Below, piece by piece: positions 18,329 through 26,769 of a DNA stretch of 64,000 bases. This stretch comes from K189A clade bacterium. GTDB lineage: Bacteria; Pseudomonadota; Gammaproteobacteria; Pseudomonadales; Azotimanducaceae. The notes beneath the pieces were generated by a model, which worked only from the letters and a program-made list of their open reading frames with translations, ran no database searches and was not told the DNA's origin. A program made the translations under genes and the position numbers. Position 1 is the first letter of the stretch. Each line of letters opens with the position of its first letter. Location: assembly GCA_902613475.1 (NCBI GenBank), contig CACMHG010000002.1, forward strand, positions 29,058 to 93,057. The letters are read 5' to 3'.

Positions 18329-20248
18329 ATGCCTCAGGTTACCCTTCCCGACGGATCATCCCGTCAGTTTGATCAATCAATTTCTGTGCACGACGTCGCC
18401 GCGGATATTGGCGCTGGCCTAGCCAAGGCTGCCCTGGCCGGAAAAGTGAATGGTCAGCTGGTTGATACCTCTTTCTTGATCGAACAAGACTCAGAGGTTG
18501 CCATCATTACCGCGAAAAGTGATGAAGCCCTCGAGCTGATTCGTCACGACGCCGCCCATGTCATGGCTCAGGCGGTGCAGGAACTGTTCCCCGGCACTCA
18601 GGTCACAATTGGCCCAGCGATCGAGGATGGTTTTTATTATGACTTCGCTCGAGAGGAGCCTTTTTCACCCGATGACCTTGCCACCATAGAGGTGCGCATG
18701 CAGGAAATCGTCGGCCGCGATCTGCCGATAGAAAGAGAAGTCTGGGGCAGAGAAGACGCGAAGCGTACGTTTGCGGATATCGGTGAAACGTTCAAGGTCG
18801 AGATCATCGAAGACGTCATTCCCGAGAATGAAGAGGTCTCCGTCTATCGACAGGGCGATTGGTTCGACGTTTGTCGCGGGCCGCATCTACCCAGCACTGG
18901 CAAATTACCCAAGGCTTTCAAGCTGATGAAGTTGGCGGGTGCCTACTGGCGCGGTAACTCTGACAACGAAATGCTGCAGCGCATCTACGGCACAGCATGG
19001 CGCGACAAAAAAGAACTTAACGCTCACCTTCACCGGCTTGAAGAAGCGGAGAGGCGCGATCATCGCAAACTTGGGCGCAAGCTCGATCTCTTCCACTTCT
19101 CTGATGAAGCGCCGGGTTCTGTGTTCTGGCACCCCAAGGGATGGGCGCTGTTTCTGAAACTCATCGACTACATGCGTAAACGGCAGGAAGAGGCCGGCTA
19201 TATTGAAGTCAATACGCCAGACGTCATGGACCGAAGCCTTTGGGAAACCTCGGGACACTGGTTCAATTACCGAGAGAACATGTTCTCTACCCAAACAGAA
19301 GACGAGCGTGTCTTCGCCTTGAAGCCAATGAACTGCCCAGGCTCCGTGTCGATGTTCGCTCAGGGCTTAAAAAGCTATCGCGACTTGCCCCTGCGCATGG
19401 CCGAGTTTGGCAAAGTCCATCGTTATGAACCATCAGGTGCCTTGCATGGCCTGATGCGTGTTCGTCATTTCACTCAAGACGATGCTCACGTTTACTGTAC
19501 GGAAGAACAGATGGAGCAAGAGTGCATCGACGTCGTGGCACTCGTTTTGGACATCTACAAGGACTTTGGCTTCGAGGATATCGTCATCAAACTGTCGACC
19601 CGGCCCGAGAAGCGGATCGGCAGCGACGAAGTTTGGGACAAGCTTGAAGGCGCCCTGATCAATGCATTAGAGACGATGGGCCTCGACTATGTGCTCTACC
19701 CCGGCGAGGGAGCCTTCTACGGTCCAAAACTTGAATTTGTGCTTAGGGATGCCATCGGACGCGATTGGCAGTGCGGGACATTACAGGTCGATATGAATTT
19801 GCCCGAGCGCTTCGACATTTCCTACGTGGATGAGAGCGGAGGCCGCGACAAGCGGCCCGTGATGTTGCACCGAGCACTCTTTGGATCTCTTGAGCGATTC
19901 ATTGGTATTTTGATCGAGCACTACGAAGGCAAATTCCCTGTTTGGTTGTCGCCGGTACAAGCTGCGATTCTGACCATCACAGATAAGCAGGACAGCTACG
20001 TGCGCGACGTAGAAAAACGTCTGAAGGCCAATGGCCTGCGGGTCATCTCAGATCTGAGAAACGAGAAAGTCGGCTTTAAGATCCGAGAGCATACACTGCA
20101 GGCAGTACCGTACCTTTTGGTTGTGGGTAATCGCGAAGTGGAGAATGGTGAGTTAGCGGTGCGCACTCAAAGTGGTGAAGATTTAGGCACGATGCCGATA
20201 GATGCCTTCGCAACGTTGCTGCAAGAGCGCGCCAAAAACCTTCAATAG
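18329..20248 (+). CDS. thrS: Threonyl-tRNA synthetase
   Basis: This 639-residue class II synthetase charges tRNA-Thr. In order it has the N-terminal TGS domain (1-62), the editing domain with its HxxxH zinc-like site in [11 protein letters not shown] and the editing Cys in [10 protein letters not shown], and the class II core. The core carries the catalytic zinc Cys in MNCPGS and motif 2 in [15 protein letters not shown]. The anticodon-binding domain (about 535-639) completes it. Length and motifs match housekeeping ThrRS exactly. The start is preceded by AAAAGGA. Unlike in most gammaproteobacteria, infC-rpmI-rplT do not follow: the next gene is a convergent alcohol dehydrogenase. Confidence 0.98.
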   Translation: MPQVTLPDGSSRQFDQSISVHDVAADIGAGLAKAALAGKVNGQLVDTSFLIEQDSEVAIITAKSDEALELIRHDAAHVMAQAVQELFPGTQVTIGPAIEDGFYYDFAREEPFSPDDLATIEVRMQEIVGRDLPIEREVWGREDAKRTFADIGETFKVEIIEDVIPENEEVSVYRQGDWFDVCRGPHLPSTGKLPKAFKLMKLAGAYWRGNSDNEMLQRIYGTAWRDKKELNAHLHRLEEAERRDHRKLGRKLDLFHFSDEAPGSVFWHPKGWALFLKLIDYMRKRQEEAGYIEVNTPDVMDRSLWETSGHWFNYRENMFSTQTEDERVFALKPMNCPGSVSMFAQGLKSYRDLPLRMAEFGKVHRYEPSGALHGLMRVRHFTQDDAHVYCTEEQMEQECIDVVALVLDIYKDFGFEDIVIKLSTRPEKRIGSDEVWDKLEGALINALETMGLDYVLYPGEGAFYGPKLEFVLRDAIGRDWQCGTLQVDMNLPERFDISYVDESGGRDKRPVMLHRALFGSLERFIGILIEHYEGKFPVWLSPVQAAILTITDKQDSYVRDVEKRLKANGLRVISDLRNEKVGFKIREHTLQAVPYLLVVGNREVENGELAVRTQSGEDLGTMPIDAFATLLQERAKNLQ

Positions 20249-20254
20249 TGAATG

Positions 20255-20280
20255 GTTCGAGCGCGCTGCCGCGCCCGAAC
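20255..20280. terminator. Stem-loop between thrS and Fe-ADH
   Basis: GTTCGAGCGCG pairs with CGCGCCCGAAC around a CTGC loop (one A-C mismatch). It sits 7 bp after the thrS stop and 20 bp from the convergent ADH stop, so it could serve both directions; there is no T-tract. Confidence 0.5.
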
Positions 20281-20299
20281 GCATATCAGTTAGACGGTC

Positions 20300-21442
20300 T
20301 TACCAGGCCGCGCTGTACATCGCCTCAAAGCCTGCCTGATCCACCGGTCGGGGATTTGTAAAGTTGACCGGATCAGCCATCGCATCCTCAAGCAGGACGC
20401 TGAGCAGATCGCCTTCCCCACCTAAATCGGTAATCGAACGTTCGATACCGATGTCACTGCGCAACTGCAGTACTGCATCGATTGCGCCCGCGCCTGTCGC
20501 TGGACCTGAAGGCGCGAGGATCCTGGCGACTTCAGCGTACTTTTCTTCCCGAACCGACATGTTGTACTCCATCACGTGGGGCAACATCGTGGCGAGGGTT
20601 TGCCCGTGCGCTGCATTGAGCCTGGCGGAAATCGCGTGCCCAGTGCCGTGGGCTGATCCCAGGCCCGTGACGTTAAACGCCTGGGCGGCCATGGCGGACC
20701 CAAGCAACATCTGCGAGCGAGCCTCGACATCTTGGCCGTCGGTTACGACTTTACGCAGATTGCCTGCAACCTTGCGAATGGCCTCTACCGCTATCGCATC
20801 GGAATACGCATTTGCACCAATCGAAACAAAGGCCTCAACCGCATGTGTGAGCACATCAAATCCACAGGTGGCGGTTGGATAGGTCGGCAGACCGATCGTG
20901 AGATCTGGATCAAGCACAGAGAACGCAGGAGTAATGCTTGGATGCAATACATAGGTTTTACGACCAAGCCTGGTATTTGTAATCACACACGCACTATTGG
21001 TTTCAGACCCGGTGCCTGCCGTTGTGGGGACCGCGATTACTGGTGCTGCTGCGGGCGTGGGTACGGAAGCCTGCATCTCCTCAACCGTACCCGGATTGGA
21101 GGCGAGTAGTGCAATCGACTTACCGCAATCCATGGAGGATCCGCCGCCAATCGGCACGACAACCGCGTCGCCAAGTTCTTTCAGCTTTGCAGCGCCAGCT
21201 TCCACGTTGAGGTCGGTGGGGTTAGGTTCAACCCCGTCGAACACTTCAACCGATAGATTCGCTGCCCGAAGGGCTTCCACAATTGGGTCGAGCACCCCGC
21301 TCGCAGCAAGATTCTTGTCGGTCACGATCAGCGCCGCACTCTTACCGAGGGCTTGAACATGATTGTTTAGGTCTTTGGCCGCGCCTCTGTTGAACACAAT
21401 TGTTGGTAGGGGAGGAACAGTAAAATTCTCATTAGATAGCAA
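20300..21442 (-). CDS. Iron-containing alcohol dehydrogenase
   Basis: This 380-residue group III ADH has the NAD-binding GGGSSMDCGKSIALL, PTTAGTGSETN, and the metal ligands in FDVLTHAVEAFVS and GSAHGTGHAISARLNAAHGQTLA, with the Asp/His set intact. Family members oxidise or reduce short-chain alcohols, lactaldehyde or 4-hydroxybutyrate; the substrate is uncertain. It follows the NTF2-like gene on the same strand with a 48-bp gap and is probably co-transcribed with it. A second, divergent copy of the family is at 45358-46524. Confidence 0.93.
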   Translation of the reverse strand: MLSNENFTVPPLPTIVFNRGAAKDLNNHVQALGKSAALIVTDKNLAASGVLDPIVEALRAANLSVEVFDGVEPNPTDLNVEAGAAKLKELGDAVVVPIGGGSSMDCGKSIALLASNPGTVEEMQASVPTPAAAPVIAVPTTAGTGSETNSACVITNTRLGRKTYVLHPSITPAFSVLDPDLTIGLPTYPTATCGFDVLTHAVEAFVSIGANAYSDAIAVEAIRKVAGNLRKVVTDGQDVEARSQMLLGSAMAAQAFNVTGLGSAHGTGHAISARLNAAHGQTLATMLPHVMEYNMSVREEKYAEVARILAPSGPATGAGAIDAVLQLRSDIGIERSITDLGGEGDLLSVLLEDAMADPVNFTNPRPVDQAGFEAMYSAAW

Positions 21443-21490
21443 TGTAGGAACTCCTTATTGATTGATACGGCATTTATACGGGGTCAACAC

Positions 21491-21973
21491 TCACTCTGGT
21501 TGATAGGGCAACGACGAGTGATGCAGAACAATACGCAGGGTGCCTGCTTCGTCTTTTTTGTAACCCCAGCTTTTGTCGACCTTAGTGATGTCACCGTCTT
21601 TGTCGATAAACGTCACCCAGCCCATCCACATGGCGACGTCACCTTGAATAAAACTCGCAGCGGTTTCTGAAATGACGGAGCGCCAGCCCTTGATACCAAA
21701 ACCGCTATCGCCGGGATACTCATCCGTATGACCCACAAAGTACGCAATAGCCCCTTCTCGCGTCGTGCGAAAGGTCTGTTCTCCGCCGGCCATGGTTGGC
21801 TTAAATAAAACCTGCCCAAGATCAAAGCCATAGGCTGTATCAAGCGCGCGGTTTGCAGCTACTCTGGCCGCGTCGATACCCTCTTCCTCGAACGCTTTGG
21901 AGATTGCAACCAAAGCATCGCCCCAACTCTCTCTTGCAGCCGCAAGCTCTTGTTCGGTTATCTCTGCCGACAT
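21491..21973 (-). CDS. NTF2/SnoaL-like protein
   Basis: This 160-residue cytoplasmic protein has an N-terminal amphipathic region (residues 1-45), then the cone-like alpha+beta layout of SnoaL/NTF2 proteins. The C-terminal strands include DVAMWMGWVTFIDKDG and LRIVLHHSSLPYQ, as in SnoaL_3-type proteins thought to bind small molecules or support an enzyme. It carries no signal peptide. It is first in a likely two-gene operon with the Fe-ADH. The function is not assigned; a His-His-Ser-Ser segment near the C-terminus faces the pocket in relatives. Confidence 0.75.
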   Translation of the reverse strand: MSAEITEQELAAARESWGDALVAISKAFEEEGIDAARVAANRALDTAYGFDLGQVLFKPTMAGGEQTFRTTREGAIAYFVGHTDEYPGDSGFGIKGWRSVISETAASFIQGDVAMWMGWVTFIDKDGDITKVDKSWGYKKDEAGTLRIVLHHSSLPYQPE

Positions 21974-22058
21974 CTTCTCATCCGCAATAACACTTGTGAA
22001 ACGATAGCCGGCGCAAATGCGCGCTACCTATCTGTCAATTCAAGATCTTCTTCTTATC

Positions 22059-22137
22059 CGTCGAAGAAGCGCATACCTTTCTTACGCGTCGAAGCCACGC
22101 ATGCCTGTCTTACGCGTCGACGACGCGCATGCCTTGG
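22059..22137. repeat. 28-bp tandem direct repeat, 2.8 copies
   Basis: Units at 22059-22086, 22087-22114 and 22115-22137 share CGTCGAAG(A/C)(A/C)(A/G)CGCAT(A/G)CCT-TCTTACG. The last contains the perfect palindrome CGCGTCG-A-CGACGCG across its border. It lies in the divergent intergenic region between the NTF2-like gene and the deacylase gene, so it could bind a regulator or be a slipped-strand array. Confidence 0.7.
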
Positions 22138-22247
22138 CGTTGACCATAGCCCCTGCAACACTCTACCAAGCCATGGTGCGATAAGATCATGACTTGGCAT
22201 ACTGCTTCCAATATATCATTCACCTTGATGCAAGAAGACGGATATTA

Positions 22248-23243
22248 ATGCGCTCTCCTATTTACTCAGAAATAGACTACCAGGCGGACGGTAAGCAGAC
22301 GGGTTATTTACGATTGCCTCACTCGGTGCACCGCTCTGCCTATGGTTGGATCCCTATTCCAATTGTCCAGATTAAGAACGGGGACGGGCCAACGATCCTG
22401 CTGATCGCAGGAAATCACGGCGACGAGTATGAGGGACAAGTTGCGGTTGCGAGACTTGCCAAGGACCTGCAGCCAGAGATGCTTGCAGGACGCGTCATAC
22501 TGTTGCCCATGGCGAATTTTCCCGCTGCGAAAGCCGGACTGCGAACATCGCCAATTGATGATGGCAACTTGAACCGCTCTTTCCCCGGAGATCCTGCAGG
22601 GACCGTTACTCAGATCATTGCGCACTACGTAGAGTCGGTGCTGATGAAGATGGCCGACTACGCCATCGACCTACACTCCGGCGGTAGTTCCTTGCATTAC
22701 GTGCCTACCGTGCTGTACGGCGATCGTGAAGACGAACAAGAAATGGCAGAAGTTCTGCGTCTGACCCGCGCATTTGCCGCACCCTATGCACTGCACTTCA
22801 GACGATCTGGCGACAATGTGTCAACTGCGGCCGCCAGACGACAGGGGGCTATCGCGGTCACCGTGGAAATGGGCGGTTCTGGTACCGTCTCGCCTTACGC
22901 ACTTAAGATCACTCGGGAAGGAATAGAACGGGTTATGGCCGAGTTCGGCATCCTAAAAGAAACGAAACTCGGCGCGCCTGGCGAGACCAAGGTTCTGCGC
23001 CTCACGGGTGGACACAATTATCTGTACGCTCGCCAAGACGGCCTGTTCGAACCGGCTGCCGAAATCGGTGAGGAGGTATCGCAGGGTCAAACTGCGGGTT
23101 GGATTCATCAACCCGAAGCGCCCTGGGAGGATGCAACGGAGGTGATTTTTCCAATCACAGCCACCATCCTGTGCAAACGAATTCCTGGTCGGGTACAGCC
23201 AGGAGACTGCCTGTTTCAGCTTGGGCAGGACGACAACGATTAG
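22248..23243 (+). CDS. DoeB-like deacylase (succinylglutamate desuccinylase/aspartoacylase family)
   Basis: The ATG at 22248 is preferred to an in-frame TTG at 22194, giving 331 residues. The product opens RSPIYSEIDYQADGKQTGY and has the zinc-site motif GNHGDEYEG (residues about 52-60), NLNRSFPG near residue 106 with the substrate Arg, and IDLHSGG near 137 with the last zinc His. It closely resembles DoeB, which deacetylates N-alpha-acetyl-diaminobutyrate in ectoine degradation, but no other ectoine genes are nearby. The substrate could therefore be another N-acyl amino acid. It is monocistronic. Confidence 0.85.
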   Translation: MRSPIYSEIDYQADGKQTGYLRLPHSVHRSAYGWIPIPIVQIKNGDGPTILLIAGNHGDEYEGQVAVARLAKDLQPEMLAGRVILLPMANFPAAKAGLRTSPIDDGNLNRSFPGDPAGTVTQIIAHYVESVLMKMADYAIDLHSGGSSLHYVPTVLYGDREDEQEMAEVLRLTRAFAAPYALHFRRSGDNVSTAAARRQGAIAVTVEMGGSGTVSPYALKITREGIERVMAEFGILKETKLGAPGETKVLRLTGGHNYLYARQDGLFEPAAEIGEEVSQGQTAGWIHQPEAPWEDATEVIFPITATILCKRIPGRVQPGDCLFQLGQDDND

Positions 23244-23507
23244 CGCCATGGTTGGATCGGCTGACCTGACTGGCATTTCTCGTGATGAGCCCTTCAGTCG
23301 TGTTTGGGTTGGCGTTTGCCGTTTGTTGCCCTGAACCCTCAAGGCCATGAGCATCCCACCTTTATTGTTGCACTTTATTTAGCGCATGCATTGGCGAAGC
23401 CACTAACGTAAACAGGCTACGATTTAACTGTGCCAAGCCGTAGCGGGCAGCGACCAAATGCTTCTTCCAAGAGGTAAGAAGGTGAATAGGTGAAAAGGCA
23501 GGAAGAC

Positions 23508-23810
23508 ATGAATAGATTGAAACTTTCGGCAATGGGTTTGATGTTGTTTTCCCTGGCTAGCCTGAGTTGGAGTGACTCATGCGAATTTCCACAACCTGAT
23601 AAGTGTTCACACGTTGGTTGCGTCAACGATGAAATACGTTCCTGCGAGTCTAAGGCGGATATCAACAAGCTCAATCAAGTGCCTGCCGGAAAAGAGAATG
23701 TGGATACTTGCCTACGCAAAATTACGAAAGATCAGTCGGAGGTACTAACCGTTGACGCTGTCATAGCTGCCCTCGTCGCGTGCCGGAACAGGAACGCCTT
23801 CGAATCGTAA
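23508..23810 (+). CDS. Small secreted six-cysteine protein
   Basis: The ATG at 23508 (after AGGAAG) gives a 100-residue protein with signal peptide MNRLKLSAMGLMLFSLASLSWS; a GTG at 23490 is an alternative start. The mature chain of about 78 residues has six cysteines (DSCEFP, DKCSHVGC, RSCESK, DTCLRK, VACRN), enough for three disulfides and typical of a compact periplasmic or secreted domain. No family is recognised. It begins a run of genes for small exported proteins at 23.5-32 kb. Confidence 0.6.
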   Translation: MNRLKLSAMGLMLFSLASLSWSDSCEFPQPDKCSHVGCVNDEIRSCESKADINKLNQVPAGKENVDTCLRKITKDQSEVLTVDAVIAALVACRNRNAFES

Positions 23811-23894
23811 AAAACACCGCCGCAGGTTTGATACTGCTATTAAAGGCTGACCGCGTTAACCTGTGGGCCCCACGACAGAAAAAAGAACAACCTC

Positions 23895-24428
23895 ATGAGA
23901 CTAATTTTCACTGCATTACTTGCACTCTATTCGACACTGACTGTCGCAGACGATCACGCCGCAAAAATAGCTCAAGCCGTGATGCCATTACCTCCCTCGT
24001 TGCAAGCCGAGGCCACGGTTGTACAGGTTACAGGCGGCGGAGAAAAGACAGTCTTACGCAAAGGCTCTAATCAGATGATGTGTCGCGCAGATGATCCTGC
24101 GCCAGGCTTTATGGTGATCTGTTACCACGAAGATCTTGACTCGTACTGGACTCTTGCCGCGCCGATCTTGGCTGATGGTGCTTCGCCAACAGAAGAACGT
24201 GATTTTTTATTGGCCGCAGTAGAGGCCGGCAAGCTGGCCCCCGTCAGAGGCGGCATCCTTTACGTGTTAAACGGGACGTTTATTGAGAACGCACTACCGA
24301 TGAGCGTTATCTTCATTCCGAACTTGACGTCAGCGGCAAGTGGTTTGGCGAACGTACCCAATCAACACCAGCCTTGGCTGATGTGGGAAGGTACGCCGCT
24401 ATCACATGTGATGATTCCTGGAAAATAA
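23895..24428 (+). CDS. Exported protein of unknown function
   Basis: The 177-residue protein has the signal peptide MRLIFTALLALYSTLTVADD; the ADDH start of the mature part is shared with other exported proteins in the window. Mature features are TGGGEKTVLRKGSN, a Cys pair (MMCRAD, ICYHED) and a C-terminal PWLMWEGTPLSHVMIPGK. It is probably monomeric and periplasmic; no domain is recognised. It ends 12 bp before a strong terminator. Confidence 0.7.
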   Translation: MRLIFTALLALYSTLTVADDHAAKIAQAVMPLPPSLQAEATVVQVTGGGEKTVLRKGSNQMMCRADDPAPGFMVICYHEDLDSYWTLAAPILADGASPTEERDFLLAAVEAGKLAPVRGGILYVLNGTFIENALPMSVIFIPNLTSAASGLANVPNQHQPWLMWEGTPLSHVMIPGK

Positions 24429-24437
24429 AAGCGGACA

Positions 24438-24474
24438 CCAGCCCCGACTTGAGAAATCAGCTGGGGCTTTTTCG
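24438..24474 (+). terminator. Rho-independent terminator
   Basis: AGCCCC and GGGGCT form the stem directly after the exported-protein gene, followed by TTTTTC. An added C/A-rich flank (CCAGCCCC...CTGGGG) allows a longer imperfect stem. Confidence 0.75.
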
Positions 24475-24590
24475 TTTCAGAAGCCGTCTGAAAGCAACCT
24501 CGCGCCGCGCACCGCTGCAATGACAGGCGGCGCACGGACTGCCCTTGCAGGTCACAGACGGCGAACACAGGCTAGCGAATGTTCCGCAGA

Positions 24591-25409
24591 TCAGGCGGCG
24601 GCAGTAACCAGCTTTGACGCCAATATTTCAAATCCTTCGAGCTCGGTTGGTCCAAGGTCCAGCTCGTGAGTCTTGTCCCCAATGGTGCCCTTTCCTGACA
24701 TGTAGCGGCCGCACCTAGCCCACTGTTCAGACTCCCGGTAGGCCGCGATATTCGGGCGGGCCTTCATCATTGCCTGATGCTCGGCAATCCTAGGCTTATC
24801 GCCGAAAAGCAGCTCGATAGCTGCAGGACCGCTTTCTACCGACTGAAACCGTTGCGTCAAAATATCAACGATATAGAAGATGGCGAAATCGGCCATGCTG
24901 ATTTCGTTGCCTACCGCAAAACCGCTATCGTTCTGCTGGAGAACGTCCTCGAGATTCGCAATCTTGAGCATTATCCCGGCTGCTGGACCACCAAAGCCTC
25001 CGATCACATCGCGGTCCCAATCCTTGAACTCCCAAAGTGCGTCACTCACCGTTATTAGGACGTCTTCATAAATGTGAGCGCAAATCATGACGGCCTTTGC
25101 CCGAGCTATGGGATCACTGGGCATGTAGCCTGCGATTTCAGCAACATACTGAGCACAGGCGCCGGTTTCGTTGATCGTTTGTCCACGATGCTGGACAACT
25201 GGCAATGCCTTGAACGGCCCGGCAAACTCAGGCGAGAACTTCTCCTCGGTCGCCCAACTACCCAAGAACACGTCGTTGACCGACACAAGCTCGTCAACAA
25301 AATCTAGACCAGCGTCATAGGCCATGTACCGCATGAGCATGCCTCGACCCGAGCAATCCCAATACCGAATCAGAAGTTTATCGTTGGAAATTTCCGTAGC
25401 TTGCGACAT
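24591..25409 (-). CDS. Glutathione S-transferase-like protein
   Basis: The 272-residue cytoplasmic protein has an N-terminal thioredoxin fold (LLIRYWDCSGRGMLMRYM, with Tyr/Ser/Cys near the active-site position) and the cis-Pro/Glu glutathione motif region LPVVQHRGQTINETGACAQYVAE. The C-terminal helical domain includes ISMADFAIFYIVD. This is GST architecture, close to the sigma/alpha-like group. A role in conjugating electrophiles or as a non-enzymatic binder is likely, but the substrate is unknown. It is transcribed alone, convergent with the gene to its left. Confidence 0.85.
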   Translation of the reverse strand: MSQATEISNDKLLIRYWDCSGRGMLMRYMAYDAGLDFVDELVSVNDVFLGSWATEEKFSPEFAGPFKALPVVQHRGQTINETGACAQYVAEIAGYMPSDPIARAKAVMICAHIYEDVLITVSDALWEFKDWDRDVIGGFGGPAAGIMLKIANLEDVLQQNDSGFAVGNEISMADFAIFYIVDILTQRFQSVESGPAAIELLFGDKPRIAEHQAMMKARPNIAAYRESEQWARCGRYMSGKGTIGDKTHELDLGPTELEGFEILASKLVTAAA

Positions 25410-25783
25410 TTAGCTTCTTCTCCTTGGGTCCTGGCAGATCTCGTAAGCTTTGTATTATGTTTTGTCTCGCGCTTGCGCGATCGCCTATCGTCAACTAATA
25501 GTTTATTCCTCCGACTGGGTAGACGCACTAAGCATTTGCAGCAATAGGGAAGTGTGGCAACCCGGTTTTGTATCAGGCGACGACAAGTTTTAGCTGAATC
25601 GTATAGGCAGGGAGGTTTCGGATAGGGGAATAAGAGTATGGGAGCAGACCCCTAGTTGCCCAGGGGTCTTCGACGTTCTATTGAGCTGCGCTAGACAAAT
25701 GGCAAAGCCGACGGGACTAAACCCCACGTCGACCATTTTTGCCCTCACTTCATCTTTTGCAGACCATACGGTCTCGTAGCAAT
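25410..25783. other. Intergenic region with strong inverted repeat
   Basis: An inverted repeat AGACCCCT (25646-25653) / AGGGGTCT (25662-25669), 8-bp perfect stem with loop AGTTGCCC, lies between two minus-strand genes. No T-tract follows on the plus strand. It may terminate the exported barrel-family gene to its right. No coding sequence is seen. Confidence 0.6.
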
Positions 25784-26500
25784 CTAAAAATCACCGACGA
25801 CCGTGTTCATAACCTGTCTTGTTACCGTTCTAATTTCCCCGACTTCCATGTAAAACTTTTGCACTGCCTCAGTCGGTTGGAGGCTACTGCTCAAAATATC
25901 TAGGGGATTTGGCGCGCCAGCGTATGCCAGGTGTGTGTAATCCGACTCGGCACCACCAACGACCCGCCACAGGCCATAGGCACCCGTGACATCACCAGTC
26001 TCGACTTGGGACTCCATTAATTGTGTCCACGCCTCAACATAGGCCGGTTCATTTTCGACACGCATCTGCCAGATCATGTACATCGCGTCTTTTGTCGTGT
26101 CTCCACCTGCTACTAGCGGACGAACCAAATACTCGCTGTGTGGAGTTGAGTTCGCGGAGCTCGAAGCCATTAATTTTTGCCACGGCTCACACTGTTGAAA
26201 CGAGGCGAATGTAGACAACATGTCTTCTGCAGAAGCAAACGTCATCAGCACGCTGTGCGTATTAGATTCAGTTCCGTTCCAGTTGTCAGCCATTAGGCGA
26301 ATGTTAACTGACGCGTTTTTCCTGCAATCGGTCTCTGCGAATTCCGTAAGTGACGCAACGACGCCAGCAGGGTTGTTAGTAGAAAATGAGAAAATTCCCG
26401 TAATCCCTTCCGGCGATGCCGCATGGTTGTCTGCTTGCGCACCAATCGACAAAAATGCAGCCGCTATTGCGAACACAAGCGTGTTTAGTTTGTGAATCAT
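25784..26500 (-). CDS. Exported alpha/beta-barrel-family protein
   Basis: The start at ATG 26500, preceded by GGAGG, gives 238 residues with signal peptide MIHKLNTLVFAIAAAFLSIGAQA, then DNHAASPEG. Two dimeric alpha/beta-barrel-like modules follow. The first has TNNPAGVVASLTEF, a Thr-His-Ser-Val-x4-Phe block (NTHSVLMTFASAEDML) and a disulfide-capable Cys pair; the second has MYMIWQMRVENEPAYVEAWTQ and DYTHLAYAGAPN. Fold and motifs match the exported proteins at 28464 and 62243. The function is unknown; folds of this class bind small hydrophobic ligands or act as monooxygenases and transport helpers. Confidence 0.8.
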   Translation of the reverse strand: MIHKLNTLVFAIAAAFLSIGAQADNHAASPEGITGIFSFSTNNPAGVVASLTEFAETDCRKNASVNIRLMADNWNGTESNTHSVLMTFASAEDMLSTFASFQQCEPWQKLMASSSANSTPHSEYLVRPLVAGGDTTKDAMYMIWQMRVENEPAYVEAWTQLMESQVETGDVTGAYGLWRVVGGAESDYTHLAYAGAPNPLDILSSSLQPTEAVQKFYMEVGEIRTVTRQVMNTVVGDF

Positions 26501-26769
26501 TTGTCGGTCCTCCGTGTGTTTAAAACCAATGATCGAAACGTCCCGCTTCTTTGATCGGGCGGCACCGTTCAAAATTATGCACGCAAAATGAATTTTGGAT
26601 GACACTACTGCTCGATTTTGGACGGCCTTGTGCGCTTGAGTTACCCCTCCTTCCATGAAAAAGCCAATCGAGGCTCGTGATCAGAGTGGAAATGACGGCA
26701 CGAATTGCCGCATGAACGGTACCTTGAGTGCCTGCATGGAGAGGCTATACCGCCGCAGGAGTGAGCACT

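Noticed and set aside
22059..22137. CRISPR array
   Set aside because: Units are contiguous without spacers and number fewer than three, and no cas genes are near; it is a tandem repeat.
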